Shown here one piece after another: positions 1-11,435 of a DNA stretch of 64,000 bases (the first letter of the stretch is position 1; each line of letters begins with the position of its first letter). Position numbers and translations under genes: made by a program. The stretch spans positions 248,001-312,000 of the forward strand of contig JAEMBT020000008.1 in NCBI GenBank assembly GCA_018873245.2. Reading direction: 5' to 3'. The notes below the pieces were generated by a model, which made no database searches, was not told the DNA's origin, and was given only the letters and a program-made list of their open reading frames with translations. This DNA comes from Archegozetes longisetosus. Lineage: Eukaryota > Arthropoda > Arachnida > Sarcoptiformes > Trhypochthoniidae.

Positions 1-1333
1 GAATAAAGCAAGACCGATAATGCCATGAGAAATGAAATGACAACAAAAAGCCTGCCATTATCCCTGAAAGATGTCGCAAAGCTTAGTGTTTTAATTATTC
101 TTATTCTAAAAGTTATAATGAAAAACTTCTGTGCAGTCTATTTTCACACTACTGTATATCAAATATCAAATAGACAAATACTGACAAGAAATCTAAAGTC
201 TTCAATAAGTATTATATCTTCCGAAATAAACCTAAAGTTTTGATTATATTAAAATAAAACTTGAAATCTTGCAAAAACTGAGGCACAAAAGAACTCGAAA
301 GAACTTTAATTTGATCTCTTAGTGACAAAGATAAATAAGAGATAATCCTTCTATCTGTGAAAATATAGCGAAAATAAATATACTTATTAACAGACTCAAT
401 ACTTTACGGATTGTTCATAATTATTTAATACTTATAAATAAAAATAAAATGTTGATTTTGAGAAAAGCTTTAATTTGCAGGCTCCGGTAAAATCTGCAAT
501 CTTTCATATCTGTCTAGAACACTGCAATTTCCATTTTTGATCTGAAAAAAGTGCTTTTGAACATTCCAAATACATTTGAGTCGTAAGATTAAAATTTAAC
601 TTATCAGAAATCAACAGTTTGAACGCATGTTTTAATTGTTAAATAGCCTTCAGCTTGAAATTAGTTTATAACCCTTTTAAGCATCATATTATTCATAAGT
701 TTGCTTTGATTTGGTTGATCTTATTGTAAAACGTTGCAATTTTTACGTGTTCCGCAATTTATTGACAATTAGTTCGAAAAATGTGGGCTCTGCTTATCAA
801 ACTTGGATTTAAACGATATATGTCACTCATGCCTTTGCCTTTTCAATTATGTTTTGGTCTTATGAACAGTAAACTGAAGTGATATGAACAAAACATTATC
901 TTAAATTGCAAATCAAAATTGATGTTGTTAGTCTAACTTGTAAATTACAATTCAAATAAACTAAAGATTTAGGGTTCATATGATTGTGATAAAAGAGTTT
1001 TGTAAACTACTTCTCAATATCTTTAGCATAAAACTTATATCTCATATGATATTTGACGCTTATTTGGATTGAACTGTGCAGTAATTTATGTTCTCCATTA
1101 ATCTCTACTAAAGATAATAAGCAATATTGTAGGCAATATAGCAAGCAGATTGGAAAACCATGTATTGAGCAGATGCTGGCTGTCTGTCGTTCACTTCTAT
1201 CATTATACAATTTGTTAATCAGGTCTAAATTTAATTATTGAGAGCAGACAAAATGTTGGGTAAAAGAAAATCTAGATCACTGCTCAGCGTAAATGAGCCT
1301 CAAGTCAGACTCGGATTCAGATCCTAAGTTTTG

Positions 1334-1862
1334 GAAGAGGTTTAAGTTCGAGGTTCTAATCTCGAACCTGTACTTAAACTAATATTCTAAACTAAAAGAA
1401 TTAAGTTGTAATTGTTAACGTTGTTATTAAATCCAACATGTTATTAAACATTAAAAAGTGTTTGCGCGCAATTTCGATCAATAAAATGAGCCGTATTTGC
1501 GATATAAGGTCTCTTTGGGTGAAGTTCATAAATCAGTAGTTAGAGACACTTTACTTTTTATATTTCCAAAACAATTTCTGTACTCATATTACGCGGTTAA
1601 ATTCTGAAAACACCATTAATTTCTGAAAGTTCAATAGAATCAGTGGAATACATATCATAGGTAATAACTAAATGACTGTCAGTTAATGCAATGTTCATTA
1701 CAAGAAAAGTGTGCAATACTGTAATTTGAGAATATTGTTTACAATGTTAAAATATGCCAAATTGTTTTATGTACAAAAGTTTAGAGTATCGGAGTGAGTA
1801 GGGTTCAGAACCTTAAGGTTCGGATCCAAATTCAGGTTCGAGTTTCAAGTTTGAGGTTCGAC
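1334..1862. repeat. Degenerate GGTTCGAG repeat patches in GPCR intron region
   Basis: Two patches (about 1334-1380 and 1795-1862) are built from variants of GGTTCGAG/GAGGTTC. The first folds back on itself, since TTCGAGGTTC is followed by CTCGAACCTG after a short spacer. A looser relative of the same theme appears near 42800-42870. They look like cryptic simple repeats. The resemblance to a tRNA B box was checked and rejected because no cloverleaf partner is present. Confidence 0.4.
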
Positions 1863-1928
1863 GATGAACCTTTGGAATTTGGCCATTTTAGATGAACAGT
1901 GTTGTGATAGTATTTGTTTCGTACTCAC

Positions 1929-2052
1929 AATTTGGGGTAGAGATCCATTGTCGACGACCACAGGAGATGACATAACAATCATCAAGCAACAGTTCATTAA
2001 CAGTGCAATACATAAATTTTTATGTACACGATTACGGGTGCATTCAAGTGAT
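1929..2052 (-). CDS. Exon: TM2 and first extracellular loop of class B GPCR
   Basis: The translation starts SLECTRNRVHKNLCIALLM, the ICL1-TM2 signature of the family (C-x-R-x-x-x-H-x-N). The nearest family form I recall is the calcitonin receptor, with a similar R-x-x-x-HKN. It continues through VVVDNGSLPQI, which aligns with the NGEL-type segment of the calcitonin receptor's first extracellular loop. The acceptor is tttttcttatctatag, only 54 bases from the TM1 exon. The donor is CAAATT/gtgagt in phase 0. This exon lies inside a spurious plus-strand open frame. Confidence 0.83.
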
Positions 2053-5000
2053 CTATAGATAAGAAAAATATTTGATCATTTATTATGCTTGTAAATAATA
2101 GTATACCTGAAACAAGTAAAAATGACTAAAGCGATAACAAGAGCCACCAGCGAACATATCGAACAAATCAAAACAATATAGTTTAGAACCTCTTTTATGT
2201 TTGCAAACATCGATATGTCTTCATCCTGTTATTAACAAATTTTAGTGTTAGTAGTTTAGACAAAGTATTTTCGCACCAATTAGTCTTATTATGTTTTATT
2301 GTTTAATTATAATATTTTATTTACTGCAACCGAATCATTTTGAAACTTGTATCTGTTAGAGCCAGATATTAATTAGTTGCAAACTCACGAGTAAGAACCG
2401 CTATGGTTTATAGTCTTGTGATAGTTATCAAAACTAAAGCGTTTTACAGAATGTTCGGCGTTCATACAGAGCTACCTTTTCAGTAGTACAACAATACGAG
2501 TATTTGATAGAGTGAACAATTTTCAGAATATCTCATTGAGAACCGGAAACACAAAACAATATTGTATTTATATGAACAAATTGTAAAACAATTCAATTAA
2601 AATGAAGCGATTTATTTATAGAATGATTCTCAGAGTTTTGATCAGCTATATTTTTATTGGTGTAATAACTAATTTATAAGTTTGTGCTGACTTTCATGAT
2701 GAATAGCAAATATTCTTACTATTTTTTTCAGCGTAATCCTATTTGATTTACTCGTATTACTTTTGTTGAAAAGTTCTATTTGAAAACACTTTCGCTTAAT
2801 GAGAAGCTTAATAAAAATGAGGATTTGATTAATATGCCGCATATGTCTATTTTTAGAGTTTATGATTGTTTCAAATATCCTGTATAACTTGTTGTCTGCT
2901 TCAATAAGTCAATAAGAGTTTGAATGAATAACAAGTATTTTGATCAATAAGAAAATGTCTGTATTGATTTGGCTAAACTGACTTGAAAACTATTCTACCA
3001 GATAAATAATATAAAACATTTAACGCATTACTATTAACGCAACATTTATTCAGTTATAACTTTGCCTCATGTATTCAACTTTTATATTTCATATCATATG
3101 GTAATCAGAATATTTGTTTGGTATTCATAAAATACATGACTTCACTTATTTATGTTATCTTTGTGAATTGCAATCAACTTATTGATTGCAAGTTTATTAT
3201 TCCTGATTTAGACCTCTATTATCCGTTTCTAAAGTTCAACATATGATTGATTGGTTTTTATTTTGCAGTTAATCTGTTTTTATAGACTTCAAACTAAACT
3301 TATTTTGATGTGAGCTTTTCCAAATCAATACAAACTTATAAGATAAGTTGGTCGCCAAATTTTCAAAATTTTCTTAAGAATGACTCATCGACGATTCGCA
3401 ACAAAGTCTTTTAGGATTTTCTGTCGTAAACAACTCGATGCTTTGCTTTTGCACAAAATAACTGTCATTTTTATAACACAGACACAGTCCGACTTAGTTT
3501 AAGGTAACTAGTCGGTGCATCCAAATCTTATTGCTATAATCGGCGTTTACCAGAATACGAGTATGAACAATTTTTCGCTAAGATTAAGTTTGTTGTCTTA
3601 TATTAGTTTTAATATAGAATTTGAAATTGCAATTTAATTCTAATTTATTTATAATTATCCAAATTGGACAAATTTTGACCAAAACGATAGAAAAGTTGCA
3701 AAAATTGACAATTTTAAAAGATTATTGTCAAAATGAGAGCGTAGATAAGGTTATGAGTGAGCTCAAACTTATCGTCAAAATCGAGATCAGATTTCTAAGT
3801 TTAAAATTTGACTTTAGTTAGTCAAAATATGAATGATTTAGACTTTTCTGTTGAACATATATTGAATAGTTATTTATTTTGTTTATTTTGGATTTGCCTC
3901 CACTTGGAACAATACTTTGAGTTAATAGTAGTTACTGTGAATAGATTCTGCAACAATCAAAGCATCAAAACAAATTTCGCTAATACTTTGACGGATAATT
4001 AATAAAAACGGTGTCGAAACACAAGACCTTGCATTCTCATCGTATCCAGTTTACACTTAAAAATTGTTTAAAATATAGTTTTTGTTATGTCATGCATTAT
4101 TGCGATAATTCATCTTTCTCTCGATAATTCATTTCATCAAATCAAACTATACTCAAATTAACACCTAAAGATTGTTTTGCATAAATCATATAATCTATTA
4201 CCTCATTAGAACTCAATTTTTTAAAATAATGATTATAAGTTTTTCATAATCAATTAATCAGTGCTACAGTCCCAATAATTGATCAATTTCTTTAGGCATC
4301 TAAGATATATCCCGATATTTTCAAGTAAACAGAACAGTTGTGGAAATTTTTCATTCCGAAAATAATTTATTAATCATTTGGAGAGTGACGAGATTCACTC
4401 GATCATTGGATCGATAGGAAAATTTTGAATTGACCGTCGAATGTATTTTTATGTATGTTTACAGCAAATAAGACATTACAACTGTTTGATCGATTCTAAA
4501 CTTTTTTCAATGTCATCAAACAAAATAAGATTATGATGCGTTTATCGTTGATTAACTTGTTTATATATCTATATCTCTTTGTAATGTGCATGAGCTAAAA
4601 TTTCCAAAATTCACTAAATAATCAAATGAAGTCTTGCTACTATCGGCATACTTCTTTGTCTGTACTTCATAGAAGTCATAGGATGCAGCAAATATTTTTT
4701 CTTATTATATTTGTACTCAACCTAGAGCTTGTATTTGAATTGCTTTTACAGAAAAAAAAATTATCAATCGTGCGAGCTATATCGTATAAATATTTGAATT
4801 CTAAAATTTTAATCTCGAGATATGAAAGTTCAAGTTCAAAGCCGTTTGACTTTCAATAGTTATTTCGTTTGATCTATTTTAACGTTTTTACTTTTTTTCA
4901 AATGTGAACCAACTATTGGAACTAATATCGTTAATAGATTAGTTCTTTTGAATAATTGTCAATTTATAAATTAAATATGATAAACATGTTTTCTCAAACC

Positions 5001-5512
5001 TGATAGTATCCGAAAAAGTTTTCGCTGTTCAGAAAAGTGAATTAAAAATAATTTCATCAAATATCAAAACGACTGAAAGACTTATCGAAGCTTAAAATGA
5101 ACTTAATTATAAATACTTTTATTTGAAGTGAAGACTAAACATAACTAAAATGATAGATGCTTAATTAAGGCTCAGTATTGACGCTGAAAATCTAGAGAAT
5201 TGTGAAGACCTCAATCTCTGACTGTAGGTATTTGTATAGTACATAGAAGTTAACCGAAAAAGTGATGACTAACTTGTAGTGTTAATAAAGTGAGGCATTC
5301 CGTATAATTGGTCCAACTATTCCAATCCCATTTTGCATTTTCAGAACATCTTCTATAAGCAAAATAGTTTAAATATTTGTCTGATGAAGTGTAATGTTGA
5401 AAGTGTCCGATCGCCACCGCAAATATATCACTGCATTTAATTTGAATCGTGGTGTTAGTACTAGTTGGTGGCCAGCAATAAACACCGTCCCAGACCGCTT
5501 CACAAGCTGTGG
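1929..5512 (-). CDS. Class B (secretin-family) GPCR, calcitonin/DH31-receptor-like, partial
   Basis: This is a cell-surface neuropeptide receptor expected to couple to Gs and cAMP, as class B receptors do. Three exons on the minus strand fit together in phase: 5512-5274 (hormone-binding domain), 2225-2107 (TM1) and 2052-1929 (TM2). The hormone domain ends in phase 0 at a gttagt donor. The TM1 exon ends in phase 2, and the A of the TM2 exon completes an arginine codon. The motifs TWDG-like VWDG, CW, WTNYTEC and RNRVHKN at the start of TM2 resemble calcitonin receptor and insect DH31 receptor relatives; PDF receptor is the main alternative. The signal peptide exon (upstream) and TM3-TM7 (downstream) were not found. 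Either they lie beyond the left edge or the copy is incomplete. The three exons contain no stop or frameshift. The family call is solid, the ligand class is inference. Confidence 0.82.
2107..2225 (-). CDS. Exon: TM1 of class B GPCR
   Basis: It encodes a short juxtamembrane segment (DEDISMF) followed by a hydrophobic helix ending in VALVIALVIFTCFR, which matches the usual class B TM1 ending (SLxALxIALxIFxxFR). The acceptor is ttgttaataacag and the donor is TTTCAG/gtatac. The exon starts in phase 0, matching the donor of the hormone-domain exon, and ends in phase 2. No other frame is open across it. Confidence 0.85.
2226..5273 (-). other. Intron of the class B GPCR gene
   Basis: About 3.0 kb of AT-rich sequence lies between the hormone-domain and TM1 exons. 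Only short chance open frames were seen, and no family was recognised in them. Confidence 0.7.
5274..5512 (-). CDS. Exon: extracellular hormone receptor (HRM) domain of class B GPCR
   Basis: The exon encodes about 79 residues with five cysteines in the HRM spacing (CEAVWDG, YCWPP, KCSD, RRCSEN, WTNYTEC). The sixth family cysteine would sit in the missing upstream exon. Tryptophans of WDG and CW and the final W-TNYT-C are the structural core that holds the peptide hormone. The acceptor was set at AAATACAG/CC, giving phase 1 entry. An alternative AG lies about 27 bases upstream at the end of TTTTTTGATGAG. The donor is CAA/gttagt. An N-glycosylation sequon (NYT) precedes the last cysteine, as in calcitonin-type receptors. 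Confidence 0.85.
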
Positions 5513-7793
5513 CTGTATTTACGACAAGAAATTTTTTAAACTCATCAAAAAATAGAAAACTATAAAAGTTCATAAATAACAATCTTAATTACACTGATTG
5601 CGAGGAAGAGTTTCGTTGAATCTGTTTTGACAATTTATAACTTCGTGATCCATGAAATAAACTTTAAAATCACTTTTGCAAAACTTAGTTTTAGCGAAGT
5701 AGAGAAAATCCCTGACTCTTTAGATATTTTTCATTGCATTTGAATCTGAGCACGACTTATTTGCAAATGAAGATAATCAATACTTTCTCTATTCTTATTC
5801 GTTGGTTCGGAGAAAAGCTTAGCGCTGACTGTCACTCAATTCTATAGTGAGCTGACAGTGGAGACAAAATGATAAAAAAGTTGGCATTACAGCGACGTAA
5901 AAATGCCGGCCTTGGAACTTATGCACATTATTTCATAATTTTAATTTAAAATATATCTCTATTGATCAACTCAGATGAGAAAAATATCTCAAAGCGAATA
6001 TAGATAATTTTATGATAATTACATATCTGAATCAGTTTACATTATTATACATTTCCTGTTTTTTTCACAAAAGTTAATGCAAACGTTTCTAAGTTTAGTG
6101 TGAATGTCTAAGATTAATTCAATATTGAAATGACATAATTTTAATGAATATTATTCTTAAATTATAGTAATTTATGAACTCATTTATTTGGTTATTGTTT
6201 AGCATAAGTCTAGTTTTAAGTAATAAATGCAGATTGATTTTAGTGACAAAAATGTGGATATTTCTAGACTTAATGTATAGGTTGTAGCAAATTGTTGACA
6301 CTTCCAAAAGTCATATATCATTCTTTAACATTTTCATTTATAACATTGTATTAATATAAGTTTTAATATTAATCATTTCAATTGAACTTTAACTCCTGCT
6401 ATTATTAGTGTTTGACTCATTGGCTCATTTTTTGCATTAGAATTGTTCGCTCAAATGTCACTTCATTACAACACTCAAAACAATCAATTGGTAAAAGTTG
6501 ATTCGTATCTGTATATATTCTTAGAGAATACAACAGTTGCCAGAAATATGAATTTTTCAGTATTTTAGTTGTGTATTAACCTAATTGAAGTAAGAATTTG
6601 AAGTTAAAACAAATGTTGTTCTCGACTCGCAAAAAGTCGTGAAAAACGCTTCAGGTTCAGAGTACTGATTAACAAACAAACTCATCAAAAGCAATAAATC
6701 AAATATTAGAAAACGTGTCCTTAAGAACAAGATTTACATGTTGATTAAGCTAAAAACTTATTTTGAACAATAATTTACAATATCCTTTAGAAATGTTAAT
6801 TCCGGCTAGAATAGAAACTAAGATTTGTTTGAGAGCGTCATTCATTACTGCGATTACAGTAAGACTTTAATACCTTTTGATAATTACGATTACAACTAAC
6901 AGTTGCGCGCGTCAAAGTATCACAAAAGTATGCGTAGCCATAGTCAAACTTTTAAAATTGAAGAGTTTATTTGTGTTTCTACACTGGTTTTTAATTTATA
7001 TTTGTTCGGATTTTAATCAAAACCGATCTGTTAAAGTTGTAAGATCTGACCAGTGGTGCGTGTGCGCCAAACTATTTATACTAATGTTTTACTAGTGTTC
7101 AGTCTGATCATTAGAAAATGTTTCTCAAATTCAAACGTTGTCTCAATTAATTTGATTTTGTAATTATTTTAGCAATAACTTAAGTCATTAATTATTTCTA
7201 AAAAATCTAAAGATTGCTATCTGTTAAGCAGCGATTTATATGATTAAGATTTGACAGATTTAAAAAATTTGAGAATCAATTATTAGATGTGACGGGTGCG
7301 TTCTTTTCTCAGCTGTTCTTAGTTTTACGCAACACACAAATGAGTTTTTCTTTTAATATTAAGTAAAATCAGTTACGTCTCATCTTTAAATATATTCGAT
7401 TACTCAGTCACTATTTAAGTTAGCGTCAAATTATTCAATAACTTTAGCGATTGCTTCGTTGCAAAACTTCACTTTTACTTCACTCCAATAGTGTTCGGAT
7501 GACAAAAGTTTATGGCAAACCCCAACGTTTATTGTATTTGTAATAACAATTGATGAGCGCTCTAATGGTATTCACTAATTAACCTATAAATTAGAGATTA
7601 AAGCATCATATCTGACGTGTCTTTTTACAAAACTAATTATAGACATAATTTAAGTCAAACTAAATATTCGTACTCGTATTCAAACGAATTCGTTTTCAAA
7701 TGACGTAATTTATTAACATTTTTATGGAAAAATTATTCAAATAGAGAATGTGCTTCAATTTTTGGATTTTGATTCAGTTTATGCCAAAAAAGG
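5513..7793. other. Intergenic/5' region between GPCR and SDR genes, no gene recognised
   Basis: The first GPCR exon or exons (signal peptide, first cysteine) and its promoter are expected somewhere here or further right, but none could be identified. The part at 6895-7090 has somewhat more GC (GCGCGC, GTGCGTGTGCGCC) than its surroundings and may be promoter DNA. Confidence 0.4.
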
Positions 7794-8811
7794 ATGTCTG
7801 ACAGACGTGTCGCTATAGTTTCGGGTGGTAATAAAGGTATTGGTTTTGGAATCGTTAAACTCCTTTGCGATCCAATCAATGGATTCTCTGGTGATGTCGT
7901 TCTGACTGCAAGAGACGAAACAAGAGGTCGAGATGCTGTCAAACAGCTCAATCATTTAGGGTTAAAGCCATTGTTTCATCAAATGGACATCGACGACAAC
8001 GATTCAATCGACAGGTTAAAACAATATTTGGCGGATAACTACGATGGCGTTGATGTGATTGTCAATAACGCGGCTATCGCTTATAGCTACAATTCAACGG
8101 TTCCCTTTGTAGAACAGGCACAAAATACTCTTAAAACTAATTTCTTTGCGACTAGAAATGTGTGCTCCAAATTGTTTCCGATTCTTAAATCTCACGCACG
8201 AGTCGTTAATGTTTCGTCATCTGCAGGAATGCTGAAGAATATGCCGAGTATTTCAAATTATCTCATATTAATTATAGATTTATTGCAGACATTAGGGAAT
8301 GCATTGAAAAATCTTTTGATGCATTCAATTTTTAAAGGTTTCTTCATTTAGTCCATCATTCAATTTGATTGAACTAAGATTTTTCAAACTGAACGTAGCA
8401 AATAATCTATTTTCAGGTGAATCGTTACGTAGAAAGTTTTGTTCACCTGATTTGACAGACGAAGAATTAGTGAATCTGGTGGAAACATATTTGAATGATG
8501 TGAGAAATGATGTTCATATTGCAAATGGTTGGCCAAAAACTGCTTACAGTATGTCTAAAATAGCGTTGAATGCATTGACTTTCATTCAACAGAAACAGTT
8601 GAATGAAGACAAAACACGTGAAGATATAATTGTTAATGCCGTACATCCGGGCTATGTCGATACAGACATGAGCAATCATAAAGGACCGCTCACTATAGAA
8701 CAAGGAGCAGATGCTCCAACTTATCTGGCACTTTTGCCTAAATACTCTAAACAACCAATCGGTGATATGGTTTGGTGCGATCGCACTATTGTCAAGTGGG
8801 ATGCAATCTAA
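7794..8811 (+). CDS. Carbonyl reductase (NADPH)-type short-chain dehydrogenase, CBR1-like
   Basis: The gene has two exons, 7794-8247 and 8417-8811, joined in phase 1 (A/GT) to give 282 aa; human CBR1 has 277 aa. Enzymes of this family reduce aldehydes, ketones and quinones in the cytosol using NADPH. Visible motifs are the cofactor loop SGGNKGIG at residues 10-17, NNAA at 91-94, N116, NVSS ending at S142, and Y195-x3-K199 in AYSMSK. These complete the N-S-Y-K tetrad. HPGYVDTDM follows, as does the CBR1-type insert between the catalytic Ser and Tyr. The donor is CCGA/gtattt and the acceptor ctattttcag. The start ATG at 7794 gives the usual N-terminus just before the Rossmann strand. AATAAA at 8888 is a fitting polyadenylation signal. 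A xenobiotic-metabolism role is inference. Confidence 0.92.
8248..8416 (+). other. Intron of the carbonyl reductase gene
   Basis: This 169-base GT-AG intron (gtattt...tattttcag) happens to stay open in the exon 1 frame up to 8351. If retained, it would yield a 185-aa product lacking the catalytic Tyr and Lys. Confidence 0.85.
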
Positions 8812-8887
8812 TTTTCATTTGATTAATATATTGATTGAAGTATTTTTGTTTTTAAAAATGATAACAACTTTTTATACTATTGAGCGA

Positions 8888-8893
8888 AATAAA
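8888..8893 (+). promoter_or_regulatory. Polyadenylation signal AATAAA of the SDR gene
   Basis: A canonical AATAAA lies 77 bases after the SDR stop codon on the coding strand, a typical distance for a short 3'UTR. Confidence 0.6.
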
Positions 8894-9413
8894 CATTTTG
8901 TAAGATCAAATGTTTAATACTTTGATAATTCATAAGAACAGATTCAATTTAATTATATCAACTTATTTCAATGTCGACCTTCAATACTTGAGATCTTACT
9001 CAATAGAATCATATAAACCTTTGGTCTATGATTTTCTGTTCAGTTTAGAATTAACTATTTGTTTATACATTGGATTCTTACCTTTAAGAAATAATACTGC
9101 TATTAATGATATTTCTCATGATCTAATAGCTACTTGACAGGGAGAGCTCATTGAACTGTTGTGAATATTTGCAAACTTGCACTGAGTAAATTGATGTGGT
9201 TCATAGACTAAATCTTCCCTTCTATAGCAAAGTTTGAAACTGTTGCCAATACATCACATTATATAGACGTTATTTATGAGAGAAACCAAAAAATAGACCG
9301 AAGTGTTTATTATTGAATATTTTTGAAACGCAAGGTTTTCTTATGAAAATTTAGTCAAAATAGAAAATATAAATAGATTTTAGTTAAATAAAGTGATTCA
9401 AATCTTGAGAGCG
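8894..9413 (+). other. Intergenic region with presumed PPIL4 promoter
   Basis: About 500 bases separate the SDR polyadenylation signal from the PPIL4 start. The sequence is AT-rich, with no convincing TATA box or exon. The 75-codon open frame at 8910-9137 looks like chance. Confidence 0.4.
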
Positions 9414-10848
9414 ATGTCAGTCGTAATCGAGACCACAATTGGCGACATAACAGTCGATCTATTCATCAAAGAGCGCCCAAAATCGTGTCTCAATTTTTTG
9501 AAGTTATGTAAAACAAAATTTTACAACTTTTGTTCATTTCATTTTGTTGGACGCGACTTCATCGCACAAACGGGTGACCCGACAGGTACTGGACGCGGCG
9601 GCCAATCAATCTTCTGTGAACTATATGGAGAACAAGGAAGATTTTTTGAAGCAGAGACCAAACCAAAGATCAAACACGACAAATTGGGTTTAATCTCAAT
9701 GGTTAATAATGGCGAAGGACTGCATGGCTCGCAATTCTTCTTCACTCTAAGTGATAATTTAGATTATTTGGATGGAATTCACACTGTGTTTGGACATGTG
9801 GTCGAAGGAATCGATGTTATCATTAAACTAAATGAAACTATTAGTGATTCAGAGATGAGGCCCTATCAGGACATTCTCATCACTCATACTGTCATTCTCG
9901 ACGACCCATTCCCTGATCCTAAAGGTATCAAAATTTATTCAAACAATTACTTCTATTTAATTCTCTTATTTTAACATTTTTTTACTATTCACAAAAGGTC
10001 TCGAAATTCCTCCGCAATCACCTGAAGTTTCTGAAGAATTGATTAAGTCTAATCGGATCGGCGTTAACGAAGACATCGACGACTCAGAAGGCAAGACAAC
10101 CGAACAGATTGAAGAAGAAATACGAGGAAAAGAGGCCCGAGAGAGGGCTCTAGTCCTTGAAATGATTGGTGACATTCCAGACGCTGAAATAAAGCCTCCC
10201 GAAAATGTTCTCTTTGTTTGTAAACTGAATCCAGTGACACGTGAAGACGATCTCGAAGTTATATTCTCGCGATTTGGACCAGTTGTCAGCTGTGAAGTGA
10301 TTCGTGACTCGAAAACTAATGAATCTCTTCAGTACGCGTTTATTGAGTTTGAAAATAAAGAGGACTGTGAAAAGGCTTATTTCAAAATGGACAATGTCTT
10401 GATAGACGACCGACGCATTCACGTAGACTTCAGTCAGTCGGTTTCCAAAATAAAATGGAATGGAAAAGGAAAAGGTGTTACTTATGTCAATGACTATAAA
10501 GAGGACAAACACGAAAAGAAAGACAAATTCATGATTAAAAAAAGTGCTTTAGGACAAAGAATGGATGCGAAGTATGACTATGTTTATGATAACGATCAGG
10601 ATAGAAGTGATCGAAGGAAAGAATTGGATCATAGATTGCGAGATAAGGAACGACGTCATCAAAGTAGATCTAATAGATCTAGGAGTAGGTCTCGAGATAG
10701 AGACAGAAGGTCAAGACATCACGAAAGAGAGAGAGGATCACATCATACAAGTAAAGATCATTATAGGAAACATCGACGTTCTCCTTCTCCAAGACGAAGA
10801 TCTTCATCTCCTTCAAAACATCGTCACAAGAAATCGAGAAGACATTAA
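9414..10848 (+). CDS. PPIL4: Peptidyl-prolyl isomerase-like 4 (cyclophilin + RRM + RS tail)
   Basis: A nuclear, spliceosome-associated cyclophilin in two exons, 9414-9924 and 9998-10848, joined at AAAG/GTC in phase 1 to give 453 aa (human 492). Residues 2-165 are the cyclophilin domain, with [17 protein letters not shown] and HGSQFFFT. Residues 240-316 form an RRM with RNP2 LFVCKL and RNP1 YAFIEF. The phrases [24 protein letters not shown] and [17 protein letters not shown] match the family almost word for word. The tail from about residue 360 is rich in Arg, Ser, His and Asp, as in splicing proteins. The catalytic Arg of active cyclophilins (FHRxxxxF) is replaced (FHFVGRDF), as is usual for PPIL4, so isomerase activity is doubtful. 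The first ATG (9414) in the frame gives the conserved MSVVIETT start. Confidence 0.96.
9925..9997 (+). other. Intron of PPIL4
   Basis: This 73-base GT-AG intron (gtatca...cacaaaag) contains in-frame stops. It separates the end of the cyclophilin domain (DDPFPDP) from the linker leading to the RRM. Confidence 0.92.
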
Positions 10849-11435
10849 AACATCTTTGTAATTATACTTATCTAATTCGAGTCCATCTGAAGAACTGTTT
10901 GGAAGTAGTTCGCTTTTTTTAATCATTGTAAATATTTGAGGCATTTTTTCGCTAATTAAATAAGTGAATGGCTTCTTTATCTGGTTGGAAAAGTTTCTTT
11001 TATCTAGATTTAAATGCGTTTTGAGTCATTATATTTGATAATATTGCATAAATATCAAAATGAATGGCTTAAAAATGTCCCAAGCACTCAGTTGACAAAT
11101 ATTTTTAGACAAAATTTTCTATGATACATAGTTTAATTTTACAAATCAGTTAAGTGATGTTGTAAATCAATTTAGATCAATGCTAACAAGTTTTAAAACT
11201 GGATAAATCCAAAAACTTTTCAGTTCTTTACTGGAAATAAGTTTGTTAGACTTATCACAAAAGTGACTACCAAATGCAAAATCAACTAAATTATCAACTT
11301 TTAAGTTACTCTTTCAGTTGATCCGTGTTTCATACTATTAATTATTGGATATTTATATAAATTTATACTGAATTGTCTCATGATATACAAAGTTGTTACA
11401 ACAACACTCGAAGAAAGTTATGAAAATTCGCAAAG
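10849..11435. other. Convergent intergenic region, PPIL4 and tetraspanin 3' ends
   Basis: This 587-base AT-rich spacer must hold the 3'UTRs of both converging genes. No canonical AATAAA was pinned with confidence. AAATAAG at about 10958 is a weak candidate for PPIL4. No gene is seen. Confidence 0.5.

Noticed and set aside
1..74. Minus-strand segment after gacatctttcag at the left edge as another GPCR exon
   Set aside because: The acceptor looks fair, but the phase-0 frame has an immediate stop and the other frames show no class B motif.
1007..1210. Minus-strand 67-codon frame (LQYCLLSLVEINGEHKLLHSS) as the TM3 exon of the GPCR
   Set aside because: It is in the right place and faintly resembles the TM3 sequence before YLHT, but the conserved W and EG-x-YLH are missing, spacing from the Cys is wrong, and no fitting phase-0 acceptor was found.
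1650..1706. Minus-strand LHTFLVMNIALTDSHL as the end of TM3 (YLHT)
   Set aside because: The preceding TM3 helix cannot be placed between it and the TM2 exon, and the following residues do not match ICL2 or TM4.
6877..7095. 72-codon plus-strand frame with hydrophobic segment as a small membrane protein
   Set aside because: No family match, and the hydrophobicity follows from T-rich codons in AT-rich DNA.
8910..9137. 75-codon frame between SDR and PPIL4
   Set aside because: It starts immediately after the SDR polyadenylation signal, uses AT-driven codons and matches nothing known.
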